From NCBI GenBank assembly GCA_017936685.1, contig JAGBFA010000013.1, forward strand, positions 62,001-126,000: DNA of 64,000 bases, read 5' to 3'. This DNA is from Alistipes sp. GTDB lineage: Bacteria > Bacteroidota > Bacteroidia > Bacteroidales > Rikenellaceae. Below are positions 48,492-56,233 of this stretch, in pieces. Position 1 is the stretch's first letter; every line of letters starts with the position of its first letter. The notes under the pieces are model-generated. The model was not told where the DNA came from. It ran no database searches and saw only the letters and a list, made by a program, of their open reading frames with translations. A program made the position numbers and the translations under genes.

Positions 48492-50054
48492 ATGTTTAAA
48501 GATCACCCCAAAGGTTTGGTAGCGGCGGCACTCAGTAATATGGGCGAGCGTTTCGGATACTATATCATGAATGCCGTGCTGACGCTGTTTTTGTGTTCTA
48601 AATTCGGATTAAGCGACGAGAAGGGTACCCTGATCTACTCTTTCTTCTATGCCGGTATCTACGTACTCAGTCTGGTCGGCGGTTGGATAGCCGACAAGAA
48701 GCAGAATTACAAGGGTACGATCATGGCCGGTCTGGTCGTCATGGCAATAGGCTACGCCGTATTGTCGATCCCCATTCTCTCCACTGCGGGCAATATCGGC
48801 TGGCTGCTGCCGCTGACCTGCTTCGCGCTGTTCCTTATCGCATTCGGTAACGGTCTGTTCAAGGGTAACTTGCAGGCTATCGTCGGTCAGATGTACGACG
48901 ACTTCGAGGCCGAGGCGGCCAAGAAGGGCGAGGCTGCGTTGAAGGCTGCCAAGGCCAAGCGCGATTCGGGCTTCCAGATATTCTACGTCTTCATCAACAT
49001 CGGCGGACTAATAGCTCCGTTCATCGCACCGCTGCTCAGAAGCTGGTGGTTGAAGGCTCACGATCTGATATACAATGCCGATCTTCCGGCTCTCTGCCAC
49101 CAATATCTCAACGAGGGTGCCAACATGGCTGCCGAGAAGATGCAGAATCTCGGTGAGTTGGTGGAAAAGGTGGGCGGCGACCTGTCGGAGGGCATGGGCG
49201 CGTTCTGTACGCAGTATCTCGACATCTTCAACACGGGTATCCACTTCTCGTTCATCGCTTCGGTGGTGGCCATGCTCATCTCGCTGGCGATCTTCATCTC
49301 GACAAAACGCAAATTCCCCAATCCGGGCAAGAAGGTCGAGCAGAGCGTTGTCGGATATACTCCCGAGGAGAAGGCCAATGCCGCACGCGAGATCAAGCAG
49401 CGCATGTATGCACTGTTCGCCGTGCTGGGTGTGGTGATATTCTTCTGGTTCTCGTTCCATCAGAACGGCACGTCGCTGTCGCTGTTCGCGCGCGACTTCG
49501 TCAACACTTCGGTCATTCCGCCCGAGGTATGGCAGGCCATCAATCCGTTCTTCGTCATAGTCCTCACTCCGGTGATCATGCTGCTGCTCGGCTCGCTGAG
49601 CCGCCGCGGCCGCGAGATATCGACTCCGCGAAAGATTGCCATCGGTATGGCCATCGCAGGTATGGCATATCTGTTCCTTGCCCTCTACTCATATTTCCAG
49701 GGTTATCCCTCGGCAACCGAGTTCAAGGATATGGCCGATTCGGCAAAAGATGCGATGAAGGCCGGCCCGTGGGTATTGATAGTGCTCTATTTCTTCCTCA
49801 CCGTCGCCGAGCTGTTCATCTCGCCGCTCGGACTGTCGTTCGTGTCGAAGGTGGCACCCAAGCATCTGCAAGGTCTGTGTCAGGGTCTGTGGTTAGGTGC
49901 TACGGCCGTTGGCAACCTGCTGTTGTGGATCGGTCCTCTGATGTACAACAAGATGCCGATATGGCAGTGCTGGACGGTGTTCTTGGTGGTGTGCGCCATC
50001 TCGATGGGTGTCATGCTCGGCATGGTCAAGTGGCTCGAACGGGTTACAAAGTAG
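48492..50054 (+). CDS. POT/PTR family proton-dependent peptide symporter
   Basis: A 520-residue major facilitator protein that imports di- and tripeptides with protons. It has the PTR signature near the N-terminus (LSNMGERFGYYIMNAVLTLF) with the ExxER-like GERFGYY, and about 14 spans. The central region (about 130-270) has an insert with a charged stretch (EAEAAKKGEAALKAAKAKRD) and another amphipathic segment, longer than in E. coli DtpA. It is monocistronic, followed by a strong terminator. Confidence 0.94.
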   Translation: MFKDHPKGLVAAALSNMGERFGYYIMNAVLTLFLCSKFGLSDEKGTLIYSFFYAGIYVLSLVGGWIADKKQNYKGTIMAGLVVMAIGYAVLSIPILSTAGNIGWLLPLTCFALFLIAFGNGLFKGNLQAIVGQMYDDFEAEAAKKGEAALKAAKAKRDSGFQIFYVFINIGGLIAPFIAPLLRSWWLKAHDLIYNADLPALCHQYLNEGANMAAEKMQNLGELVEKVGGDLSEGMGAFCTQYLDIFNTGIHFSFIASVVAMLISLAIFISTKRKFPNPGKKVEQSVVGYTPEEKANAAREIKQRMYALFAVLGVVIFFWFSFHQNGTSLSLFARDFVNTSVIPPEVWQAINPFFVIVLTPVIMLLLGSLSRRGREISTPRKIAIGMAIAGMAYLFLALYSYFQGYPSATEFKDMADSAKDAMKAGPWVLIVLYFFLTVAELFISPLGLSFVSKVAPKHLQGLCQGLWLGATAVGNLLLWIGPLMYNKMPIWQCWTVFLVVCAISMGVMLGMVKWLERVTK

Positions 50055-50072
50055 CGCATCTTTCATACTGCA

Positions 50073-50114
50073 ATATACAAGCGTCCGACAAATATCGGAC
50101 GCTTGTATATTTTT
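50073..50114 (+). terminator. Terminator of the peptide symporter gene
   Basis: A 16-bp perfect stem ATATACAAGCGTCCGA/TCGGACGCTTGTATAT with a six-base loop is followed by TTTT. Confidence 0.92.
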
Positions 50115-50184
50115 CCGTATCTAAACCTCTGTCTTGCAGTTTATATTACGGTTGGTCGCCTGCCGGAAGATAATCTCCGACGGA

Positions 50185-50216
50185 TTTGGCCGATAAAGAA
50201 ATAATTATTACTTTTG
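50185..50216 (+). promoter_or_regulatory. dsbD promoter
   Basis: A -33 box TTTG (50185-50188) is 20 bases from the -7 box TACTTTTG (50209-50216), 75 bases before the ATG. The remaining part of this gap (50115-50291) holds nothing else I recognise. Confidence 0.65.
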
Positions 50217-50291
50217 TATTTGTGTCGGTCGGGCGGCCGATATTGCCGGTGTGCCCGTAAACCGAATTGTCGGATCGTAAAACCTATAAAT

Positions 50292-52328
50292 ATGAAAAGA
50301 TTATTGCAATTTGTTTTTGCTCTCGCGGCGATGTTTCTGTCTCTGCCGACGATGGCACAGATGCCTGCCGTCGACGAGAACACCGTGACGGTGAAGTGGT
50401 CGGCCTCGGCCGAGCAGATCGACGGCGACCTCTATCGTCTGACCATTCGCGGCGATATAGCCGAGGGCTGGCATACCTATCCGCTGACCAACATGTTCTC
50501 TCCTACGGAGGTGACCTTCGCCGATGCCGAGGGCTATACCCTTGCTGGCGAGATGAAAGAGACCGCGCCTACGCGCGACTACGACGGCGATGCGGTCTAC
50601 TTCGACAGGATCGTGCTGACGCAGGATCTGCGCGTGGCAGCCGCCACGGCGCATGTCAAAGGCGAGGTGATGTGGATCGCCTGCATCGAGGGCGCATGCC
50701 ACTCGCCCGAGTATTGGGAGTTCGATGTCGCCGTGGAGCATAAGGGTGCTGCGGCCGTCGTAGCTCCGACACAAAACGATGACGCTGCCGCAGCAAGCGA
50801 GGGCGCGGCTGGCGACAATGAGACGGATAATGCCGCAGAGACCGACTCTGCCGGTGAGACTGCCGCGGCCGAGAGTGCCGAGCCGCAGACCGACGGCGAA
50901 TCCGATGCCGGTGCTCCGTTCGGCTGGGGACTTATCATCGAGGCCATATTGTGGGGCTTCGCCGCTCTGCTCACCCCGTGCGTGTTCCCCATGGTGCCGA
51001 TGACCGTATCGTTCTTCATCAAGGGCAGCTCGACGCCGGCCGCCGGCCGCTTCAAGGCTCTGATGTACGGTCTGTTCATCATACTGCTATACATAGTCCC
51101 GATAGCCGTCATTATACTCATCACGCGTTTTGTGGGCGGCGATGCCGTGACGGCCGACATATTCAACTGGCTGGCTACGCACTGGTTCCCCAACATTCTG
51201 TTCTTCATCGTGTTCATGATCTTCGCGGCTTCGTTCTTCGGCGCGTTCGAGATCACGCTGCCCTCGAAGCTGGTCAACAAGAGCGACCAGGGTGCCGACA
51301 AGGGCGGTCTTTTAGGCATATTCTTCATGGCACTGACCTTAGTTCTGGTGTCGTTCTCGTGCACGGGTCCGATCGTGGGTACGGTGCTTATCAAATCCAC
51401 TTCGGGTGAGTTCTGGTCGCCGATCATCACCATGGCGGCCTTCGCCACGGCTTTCGCCCTTCCCTTCACGCTGCTTGCGTGGTTCCCGTCGGTGTTGAAG
51501 ACCATGCCTAAGAACGGCGGCTGGCTCAACTCGGTAAAGGTCGTATTAGGCTTTATCGAGGTGGCTCTGGGCTTCAAGTTCCTCAGCGTGGCCGATCAGA
51601 CCTACCACTGGCATCTGCTCGACCGTGAGGTCTATCTGGCCATCTGGATCGTCGTATTCTCGCTGTTGGGCCTCTATTTGTTAGGCAAGATCCGCTTCGC
51701 GCACGACTCCAAGGTGGAGTATCTCTCGGTCAAGCGTCTGGCTTTGGCCATTGTCGTATTCTCGTTCGTAGTCTACCTTATCCCCGGCATGTTCGGCGCG
51801 CCGCTCAAAGCTCTGTCGGGCTATATGCCGCCCATGCAGTCGCAGGATTTCGTGCTCGGCACGGAGAAGTCGCAGAATAAAGCCGTCAAGTATGGCGACG
51901 AATTGCATCTGCCGCTGGGGCTGACCGGCTATTTCGATCTGCAAGAGGGACTCGACGAGGGCAAACGCACGGGCAAACCGCTCTTCGTCGATATTACCGG
52001 TCACGGCTGCGTCAACTGCCGCGAGATGGAGCAGCGCGTGTGGAGCGATCCCCGCGTGTTGGAGATCCTGCGCCGCGACTACATAATCGTCGCCCTCTAC
52101 GTCGACGACAAGATGTCGCTCGACAAGGCCGACTACCTCACCACAGCCGACGGCAAGGTGCTCAAAGAGCTGGGTCGTAAGAACAGCTATATCGTGCAGT
52201 CTCGTTTCGGCGTCAATGCACAGCCGGCCTACGTCTTGCTCTCTCCCGACGATGAGCTGCTTGCTCCCGTCCGCGGCTACAATCTCGATGTAGATGGGTT
52301 TGTGGAGTTTCTTAAAAGCGGCCTTTGA
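50292..52328 (+). CDS. dsbD: Thiol:disulfide interchange protein DsbD
   Basis: DsbD passes reducing power from cytoplasmic thioredoxin to periplasmic proteins. The 678-residue protein has a signal peptide (to about 22), an N-terminal DsbD-alpha-like domain, and an acidic low-complexity linker (about 155-205). Its eight-span membrane domain carries one cysteine each in LTPCVFPM (about Cys230) and SFSCTGPI (about Cys357), and a C-terminal thioredoxin domain has CVNC (Cys573, Cys576). The ATG at 50292 is chosen because a signal peptide starts there; the frame upstream crosses the promoter. Its stop touches a type-1 element. Confidence 0.95.
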   Translation: MKRLLQFVFALAAMFLSLPTMAQMPAVDENTVTVKWSASAEQIDGDLYRLTIRGDIAEGWHTYPLTNMFSPTEVTFADAEGYTLAGEMKETAPTRDYDGDAVYFDRIVLTQDLRVAAATAHVKGEVMWIACIEGACHSPEYWEFDVAVEHKGAAAVVAPTQNDDAAAASEGAAGDNETDNAAETDSAGETAAAESAEPQTDGESDAGAPFGWGLIIEAILWGFAALLTPCVFPMVPMTVSFFIKGSSTPAAGRFKALMYGLFIILLYIVPIAVIILITRFVGGDAVTADIFNWLATHWFPNILFFIVFMIFAASFFGAFEITLPSKLVNKSDQGADKGGLLGIFFMALTLVLVSFSCTGPIVGTVLIKSTSGEFWSPIITMAAFATAFALPFTLLAWFPSVLKTMPKNGGWLNSVKVVLGFIEVALGFKFLSVADQTYHWHLLDREVYLAIWIVVFSLLGLYLLGKIRFAHDSKVEYLSVKRLALAIVVFSFVVYLIPGMFGAPLKALSGYMPPMQSQDFVLGTEKSQNKAVKYGDELHLPLGLTGYFDLQEGLDEGKRTGKPLFVDITGHGCVNCREMEQRVWSDPRVLEILRRDYIIVALYVDDKMSLDKADYLTTADGKVLKELGRKNSYIVQSRFGVNAQPAYVLLSPDDELLAPVRGYNLDVDGFVEFLKSGL

Positions 52329-52452
52329 TTTTTCGTGAAAAGGCGTCATTTGCTTCGCCTCGCTCAAATCCGCAAATGGGCAGTACGTTGAGTACAGCCC
52401 ATCTGCGGATTTTTCACGTGCGGCTTGCAACTAACGCCTTTTGACGAAAAAT
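52328..52452 (+). repeat. Type-1 palindromic element at the dsbD stop
   Basis: The ends are ATTTTTCGTGAAAAGGCG and CGCCTTTTGACGAAAAAT; the inner part of the outer stem reads GGCG/CGCC instead of GCGG/CCGC, fully compensated. The local stem AGGCG/CGCCT replaces GCGGC/GCCGC. The centre (52370-52408) is CCGCAAATGGGCAGTAC against GTACAGCCCATCTGCGG. Confidence 0.85.
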
Positions 52453-52473
52453 CTGCGCGTAATTCTTTGGAGG

Positions 52474-52595
52474 TTTTCCGTGAAAAGCGGCATTCTGCTG
52501 CCGCTCGCTCCATTGTCCGAACGGGTAGTACGTCAAGTACACCCCGTCCGCCCAATGTTCGTTGCGCGTTGTATAATACCGCTTTTGACGAAAAA
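52474..52595 (+). repeat. Second type-1 palindromic element after dsbD
   Basis: The ends are TTTTCCGTGAAAAGCGG and CCGCTTTTGACGAAAAA, and the centre (52512-52556) holds ACGGGTAGTAC / GTACACCCCGT. It is the only type-1 copy not touching a stop codon. A 21-base piece of the constant linker separates it from the first copy. Confidence 0.8.
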
Positions 52596-52597
52596 TC

Positions 52598-52717
52598 TTT
52601 TCCATGAAAATGCCGTATCTGCTTCCTCTCCTCGTCACTCGCCAATGGGCAGTACGTCAGTACAGCCCATCGTCTCACTCTGTCGGAGAGTCGCATCTGC
52701 GGCATTTTGATGAAAAA
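52598..52717 (+). repeat. Type-2 palindromic element after dsbD
   Basis: The ends are TTTTCCATGAAAATGCCG and CGGCATTTTGATGAAAAA. Compared with the 12822 copy, CG pairs are replaced by CA/TG pairs on both arms. The centre (52645-52670) is ATGGGCAGTAC / GTACAGCCCAT. The linker GGCGCATAATTCTTTGGAG follows. Confidence 0.85.
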
Positions 52718-52755
52718 GTGGCGCATAATTCTTTGGAGACTATTTCCATTGTTTT

Positions 52756-53432
52756 GTCATTCTGAATGAAACGTAGTGGAGTGAAGAATCCGGTTGGGGA
52801 CTATGTGCGTGGTCGATAAGTTTGTCGTCCCCAACCAGATGCTTCGCTTCACTCAGCATGACATATCCCACCCTGTCATTCTGAGGAGGACGGAACGTCC
52901 GACGTGAGAATCTCTTTTGGCCGACAAAGGCACTTTTCACCCGACAACCGTGCTCCCGCCCGCGAGACTCCCACGTCGCAACTGCGTTGCTCCTCGGAGT
53001 GACAGCAGGGTGTGGCGAGACTCCCACGTTGCCTGCGGCTCCTCGGAGTGACGATGTGGTTGCCATGTCTTCCACAACCGGATTCTTCACTTCGCGAAGC
53101 TCCGTTCAGAATGACACGCGGGATCTGTCATTCTGAGGAGCGTGCTATGCACGCGACGTGAGAATCTCTTTTTTGTCGGCAAACTCCTGTTCGGCAACCG
53201 CACTCCCGCCAGCGAGACTCCCACGGTCGGGCAATGCCCTCACTCGGAGTGACAACACACCTGCCCTGTCATTCTGAGTGAAACGAAGAATCCGGTTGTG
53301 GATTATATGCGTGGTCGATATACCCACCCTGTCATTCTGAGTGGAATGAAATGAAACGAAGAATGACAGGACAGAGGGAATAGTCGCGCACAGATTCTTT
53401 GCTACGTTACACTCCGCTCAGAATGACAAAAC
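52756..53432. repeat. Dense GTCATTCTGA-class repeat block between dsbD and deoC
   Basis: At least nine units in both orientations. Direct GAGGA units have stems GGACG/CGTCC (about 52875-52914) and CGTGC/GCACG (about 53127-53168). Inverted ends carry GCAAC/GTTGC (to 53004), GCC/GGC (to 53052) and GGGCATTGCCC (to 53253). GAAGAATC units occur at 52756, 53269 and 53330 with inverted copies at about 52838-52862, 53084-53115 and 53391-53427. No gene is seen. Confidence 0.75.
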
Positions 53433-53465
53433 AGTGGAAATAGTCTACACAGAACCACAACCGTC

Positions 53466-53585
53466 TTTTCGTCAAAAGCGGTATTATACCACGCAAACGA
53501 AGATCGCCCAGATGGGACGTACTGGCGTACTTCCCATTTGGGCGAGCAAGTGCGCGGCCGTAGAGTGCCGCTTTTCGCGAAAATA
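53466..53585 (-). repeat. Type-1 palindromic element at the deoC stop
   Basis: On the - strand it begins ATTTTCGCGAAAAGCGG directly at the deoC stop and ends CCGCTTTTGACGAAAA. The centre (53504-53545) is CGCCCAAATGGGAAGTAC against GTACGTCCCATCTGGGCG. No type-2 copy follows; part of the linker (GACTATTTCCACTG) leads into the repeat block. Confidence 0.85.
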
Positions 53586-54461
53586 TTAGAAGTACTTGAT
53601 ATCCTTGTCTTCTATGGCCGAGAGTATGTTGTTGGCGGCCGATGAGGCTCCTATGCGGAACAGATCGGTCGTGAGCCACTCCTTGCCCAGTATCTCCTCG
53701 ACGATGGTGTAGTAGAGTGCGGCATCGGTCGGGGTGCGCACGCCGCCGGCAGCCTTGAAGCCGACCTTGCGACCTGTGGCGTTGTAGTAGTCCTTGATGG
53801 CATGGCACATGACGAATGCAGCCTCGGGCGTTGCGGCAACGTCGATCTTGCCGGTCGAGGTCTTGATGAAGTCGGCACCGGTGAACATCGACAGGAGCGA
53901 TGCCTTGCGGATCAGCTCGGGTGTCTTCAATGCGCCCGACTCGATGATGACCTTGAACACTACGTCTTTGGCCTCGTTGCGCAGCAGCTCCACCTCGCTT
54001 GCCGCCTCGTCGTATGCGCCCGTGAGCATCTTGCCCACGTTGAGCACTACGTCGATCTCGTCGGCACCGTTCTCGATGGCCATGGCCACCTCCAATGCCT
54101 TGACCTCGATGAAGGTCTGCGACGAGGGGAACCCTCCTGCGACGCTGGTTATGCGCATCGGGGTCGACTCCACTGCCAGGCCGACAGTCTCGACGAATGA
54201 CGGATAGATGCAGATCGATGCGACATTGGGTATATGCGGATATTTGTCATAGAACTCCACGGCTTTGCGGGCGAACGCCGTAACCGATTCCACGGAGTCG
54301 TTGCATGACAAAGTCGTAAGATCGATGGCCGAGTAGCAGAACTTGTAGACATCGATATTCTCGTTGCGGTTGGCTGCAACCTTGATCTTGGCTACCTCTT
54401 TGGCAACCTGCGCCTCGGTATGTGCAGGCGCATATTTTTCCAGCTCCTTTGAGTAATCCAT
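53586..54461 (-). CDS. deoC: Deoxyribose-phosphate aldolase
   Basis: This enzyme cleaves 2-deoxyribose 5-phosphate to acetaldehyde and glyceraldehyde 3-phosphate in deoxynucleoside breakdown. The 291-residue protein has the TIM-barrel motifs DVVLNVG, KVIIESGAL, ADFIKTSTGK (Schiff-base Lys) and VGFKAAGGVRT (second Lys). The ATG at 54461 (MDYSKELEKYAP) is chosen; the in-frame extension to 54686 crosses the promoter and repeat DNA. No other nucleoside gene is adjacent. Confidence 0.96.
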   Translation of the reverse strand: MDYSKELEKYAPAHTEAQVAKEVAKIKVAANRNENIDVYKFCYSAIDLTTLSCNDSVESVTAFARKAVEFYDKYPHIPNVASICIYPSFVETVGLAVESTPMRITSVAGGFPSSQTFIEVKALEVAMAIENGADEIDVVLNVGKMLTGAYDEAASEVELLRNEAKDVVFKVIIESGALKTPELIRKASLLSMFTGADFIKTSTGKIDVAATPEAAFVMCHAIKDYYNATGRKVGFKAAGGVRTPTDAALYYTIVEEILGKEWLTTDLFRIGASSAANNILSAIEDKDIKYF

Positions 54462-54485
54462 AGTGCAATCCTTAGTTTTGTTATA

Positions 54486-54493
54486 CAAATATA
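54486..54493 (-). promoter_or_regulatory. deoC promoter -7 box
   Basis: TATATTTG on the - strand matches TAnnTTTG, 25 bases before the deoC ATG. Confidence 0.6.
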
Positions 54494-54617
54494 CGCAAAT
54501 TATCTGACAAGACAACTTCCGCCGTTTTCTTTTTTCGCGGAAAATAGGTCGTGGGGCTTCTGCTGCCTGCCTGTCGACTGTGGAAAATGTTTTGTATCGC
54601 ATGCTTGACAAAGGAGC

Positions 54618-54655
54618 GATTCTCACGTCGGACGTTCCGCCCTCCTCAGAATGAC
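54618..54655 (-). repeat. GTCATTCTGA-class unit upstream of deoC
   Basis: On the - strand this is GTCATTCTGAGGAGGGCGG, with CGGAACGTCCG as its stem-loop, ending CGACGTGAGAATC. It follows the linker after the type-2 element in the same order as elsewhere. Confidence 0.7.
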
Positions 54656-54693
54656 AGAACAGTGGAAATAGTCTCCAAAGAATCATGTGCTAC

Positions 54694-54814
54694 TTTTTCA
54701 TCAAAAGGTATCAGTTGCAACGCAACGCCGGAGCGAAGCGATGGGATATACTATCGTATTTCCCATTGCTGAGCAACAAGGCGCGGACGCAAATGATGCC
54801 TTTTCATGGAAAAG
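54694..54814 (-). repeat. Type-2 palindromic element after the C1 peptidase gene
   Basis: On the - strand the ends are CTTTTCCATGAAAAGG and CCTTTTGATGAAAAA. The centre (54741-54766) is ATGGGAAATAC / GTATATCCCAT, the ATAC/GTAT variant also seen at 42215. The linker GACTATTTCCACTGTTCTG follows into the next unit. Confidence 0.8.
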
Positions 54815-54935
54815 TTTTCGTCAAAAGCGGTATTATACAACGCAAACGAAGATCGCCCAGATGGGACGTACTGACGTACTTCCCATTTGGGCGAGCAAGT
54901 GCGCGGCAGTAGAATGCCGCTTTTCACGAAAAATT
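54815..54935 (-). repeat. Type-1 palindromic element after the C1 peptidase gene
   Basis: On the - strand it starts ATTTTTCGTGAAAAGCGG within three bases of the TAA stop and ends CCGCTTTTGACGAAAA. The centre (about 54854-54894) is CGCCCAAATGGGAAGTAC against GTACGTCCCATCTGGGCG, like the deoC copy. Confidence 0.85.
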
Positions 54936-54936
54936 A

Positions 54937-56136
54937 TTACAATCCGAGCTTCTTGCGAATAGCCTTAGGTATGGCGTTCTTGTTGACCATGATCGACATG
55001 GTCTTGTACTCTACGAACGGACGCGAGAAGTAGTAGTAGCCGTCGTATGGCTGGCGAACGTCCCACGAGTTCTTTATCTTGTAGAAGCGTGCGCCGGTCT
55101 GATCGGTGGCGTAGCCCACGATCTGCATGCCGTGGTCGTCGGTGGTCTCGTAGTTGTCGAATGCCTCCTGACGCATCTGCTGTGTGATGCTCTTCTCGCG
55201 GATAGGCTTCTCGAAGCTGTACAGAGCCTGCTGACGCTCGGCTGCGGTGAGCTTGCCCCAACGCTCGGCCTCGGTGCCCTCCATGCTCTCCACGTCGTCC
55301 TCGGGTATGATACCTATGGCCTTGGTGCGGTTGAAGCCCAGCTCGCTGACATCGGCACCCCACTCGGCGGTGTAGCCGTTGTCGATGGCGTAGTCGAGTA
55401 CCTGCATAAGCTCGTCGAGGGGCAGGTTGTACTGGCTGTGCCAACGCCAGTTATCGGGTATTTCGAGTATGAACGACTCGTAGAAGGGGTGATGCGTGAA
55501 CGAGGTCAGATCGACATAGTCGTCGAGGTCGATGGGCAGCGATTCGGCGAACGAACGGGGCGTGTACTCCTTGCCGTTGTAGGTGAATGTCTCGGGCATC
55601 TTGCCGAAATAGGCATCGAGAATGCCGTTGAGACCATCTTGCCAGGCTGTCGTGAGCTTCTTGTTGGGTGCTTTTACTACTGACTCGACATATGCCTTCA
55701 ACACGGCATCGATCTCGTTGAATACGGGTTTGTCGGTGCCGTAGTTCAGGCCGGGATAGACCTCCGTCGGGACTATGCCGTAGTCGCGGATAGCCGTTAT
55801 TACATCGCCGCCGTTACCGCCCACAGCGAAGTTGAGCGCGCCGTGCAGACGCACATACTTTACCGCCTTCTCGAAGTAGATGTTGCGCACGATCCACATG
55901 GGAGAGAGTGCCACTTCCTGGCCTCCGGCACGCATGATCTCGCTCTCCAAGAATCCGAGAGCCGAGAATGCCCAGCATGTGCCGCTGCGGAACTGATCCT
56001 TGACAGGGGTCGACGGATTTATCTTCACGTCGGTGAACACATACCCTTCGGGTGCGGTGTTCGTGTCGGGTTGTTGTGCCGAGACCATGCCGCAACAGAG
56101 CAGGCCCAAGACGGCAGAAAACATTTTGATCTTCAT
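54937..56136 (-). CDS. Exported C1-family aminopeptidase (bleomycin hydrolase/PepC-like)
   Basis: A 399-residue papain-fold cysteine peptidase with a signal peptide (cleavage near VSA/QQ). Catalytic residues are in QFRSGTCWAFSAL (Cys54), DDHGMQIVGYA (His near 333) and YKIKNSWD (Asn near 355). The spacing fits the bleomycin-hydrolase branch, whose members are usually cytoplasmic hexamers; the signal peptide suggests a periplasmic or outer-membrane role here. It would produce amino acids from peptides imported by the systems in this window. Confidence 0.9.
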   Translation of the reverse strand: MKIKMFSAVLGLLCCGMVSAQQPDTNTAPEGYVFTDVKINPSTPVKDQFRSGTCWAFSALGFLESEIMRAGGQEVALSPMWIVRNIYFEKAVKYVRLHGALNFAVGGNGGDVITAIRDYGIVPTEVYPGLNYGTDKPVFNEIDAVLKAYVESVVKAPNKKLTTAWQDGLNGILDAYFGKMPETFTYNGKEYTPRSFAESLPIDLDDYVDLTSFTHHPFYESFILEIPDNWRWHSQYNLPLDELMQVLDYAIDNGYTAEWGADVSELGFNRTKAIGIIPEDDVESMEGTEAERWGKLTAAERQQALYSFEKPIREKSITQQMRQEAFDNYETTDDHGMQIVGYATDQTGARFYKIKNSWDVRQPYDGYYYFSRPFVEYKTMSIMVNKNAIPKAIRKKLGL

Positions 56137-56233
56137 ATTATTTTGTTTTGTTTTAAGGTGTTCGTCATTGGCAAATATCTCGTCTGTGGATCGTGCAAGG
56201 GCGGTACACCTCCTCTCCCGATCCGTCTGGCAG

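Noticed and set aside
50214..52328. Extended dsbD start at 50214
   Set aside because: The frame begins within the promoter -7 box; the signal peptide starts at 50292.
53586..54686. Extended deoC start at 54686
   Set aside because: The extension runs through the -7 box and repeat DNA; MDYSKELEKY at 54461 matches the family start.
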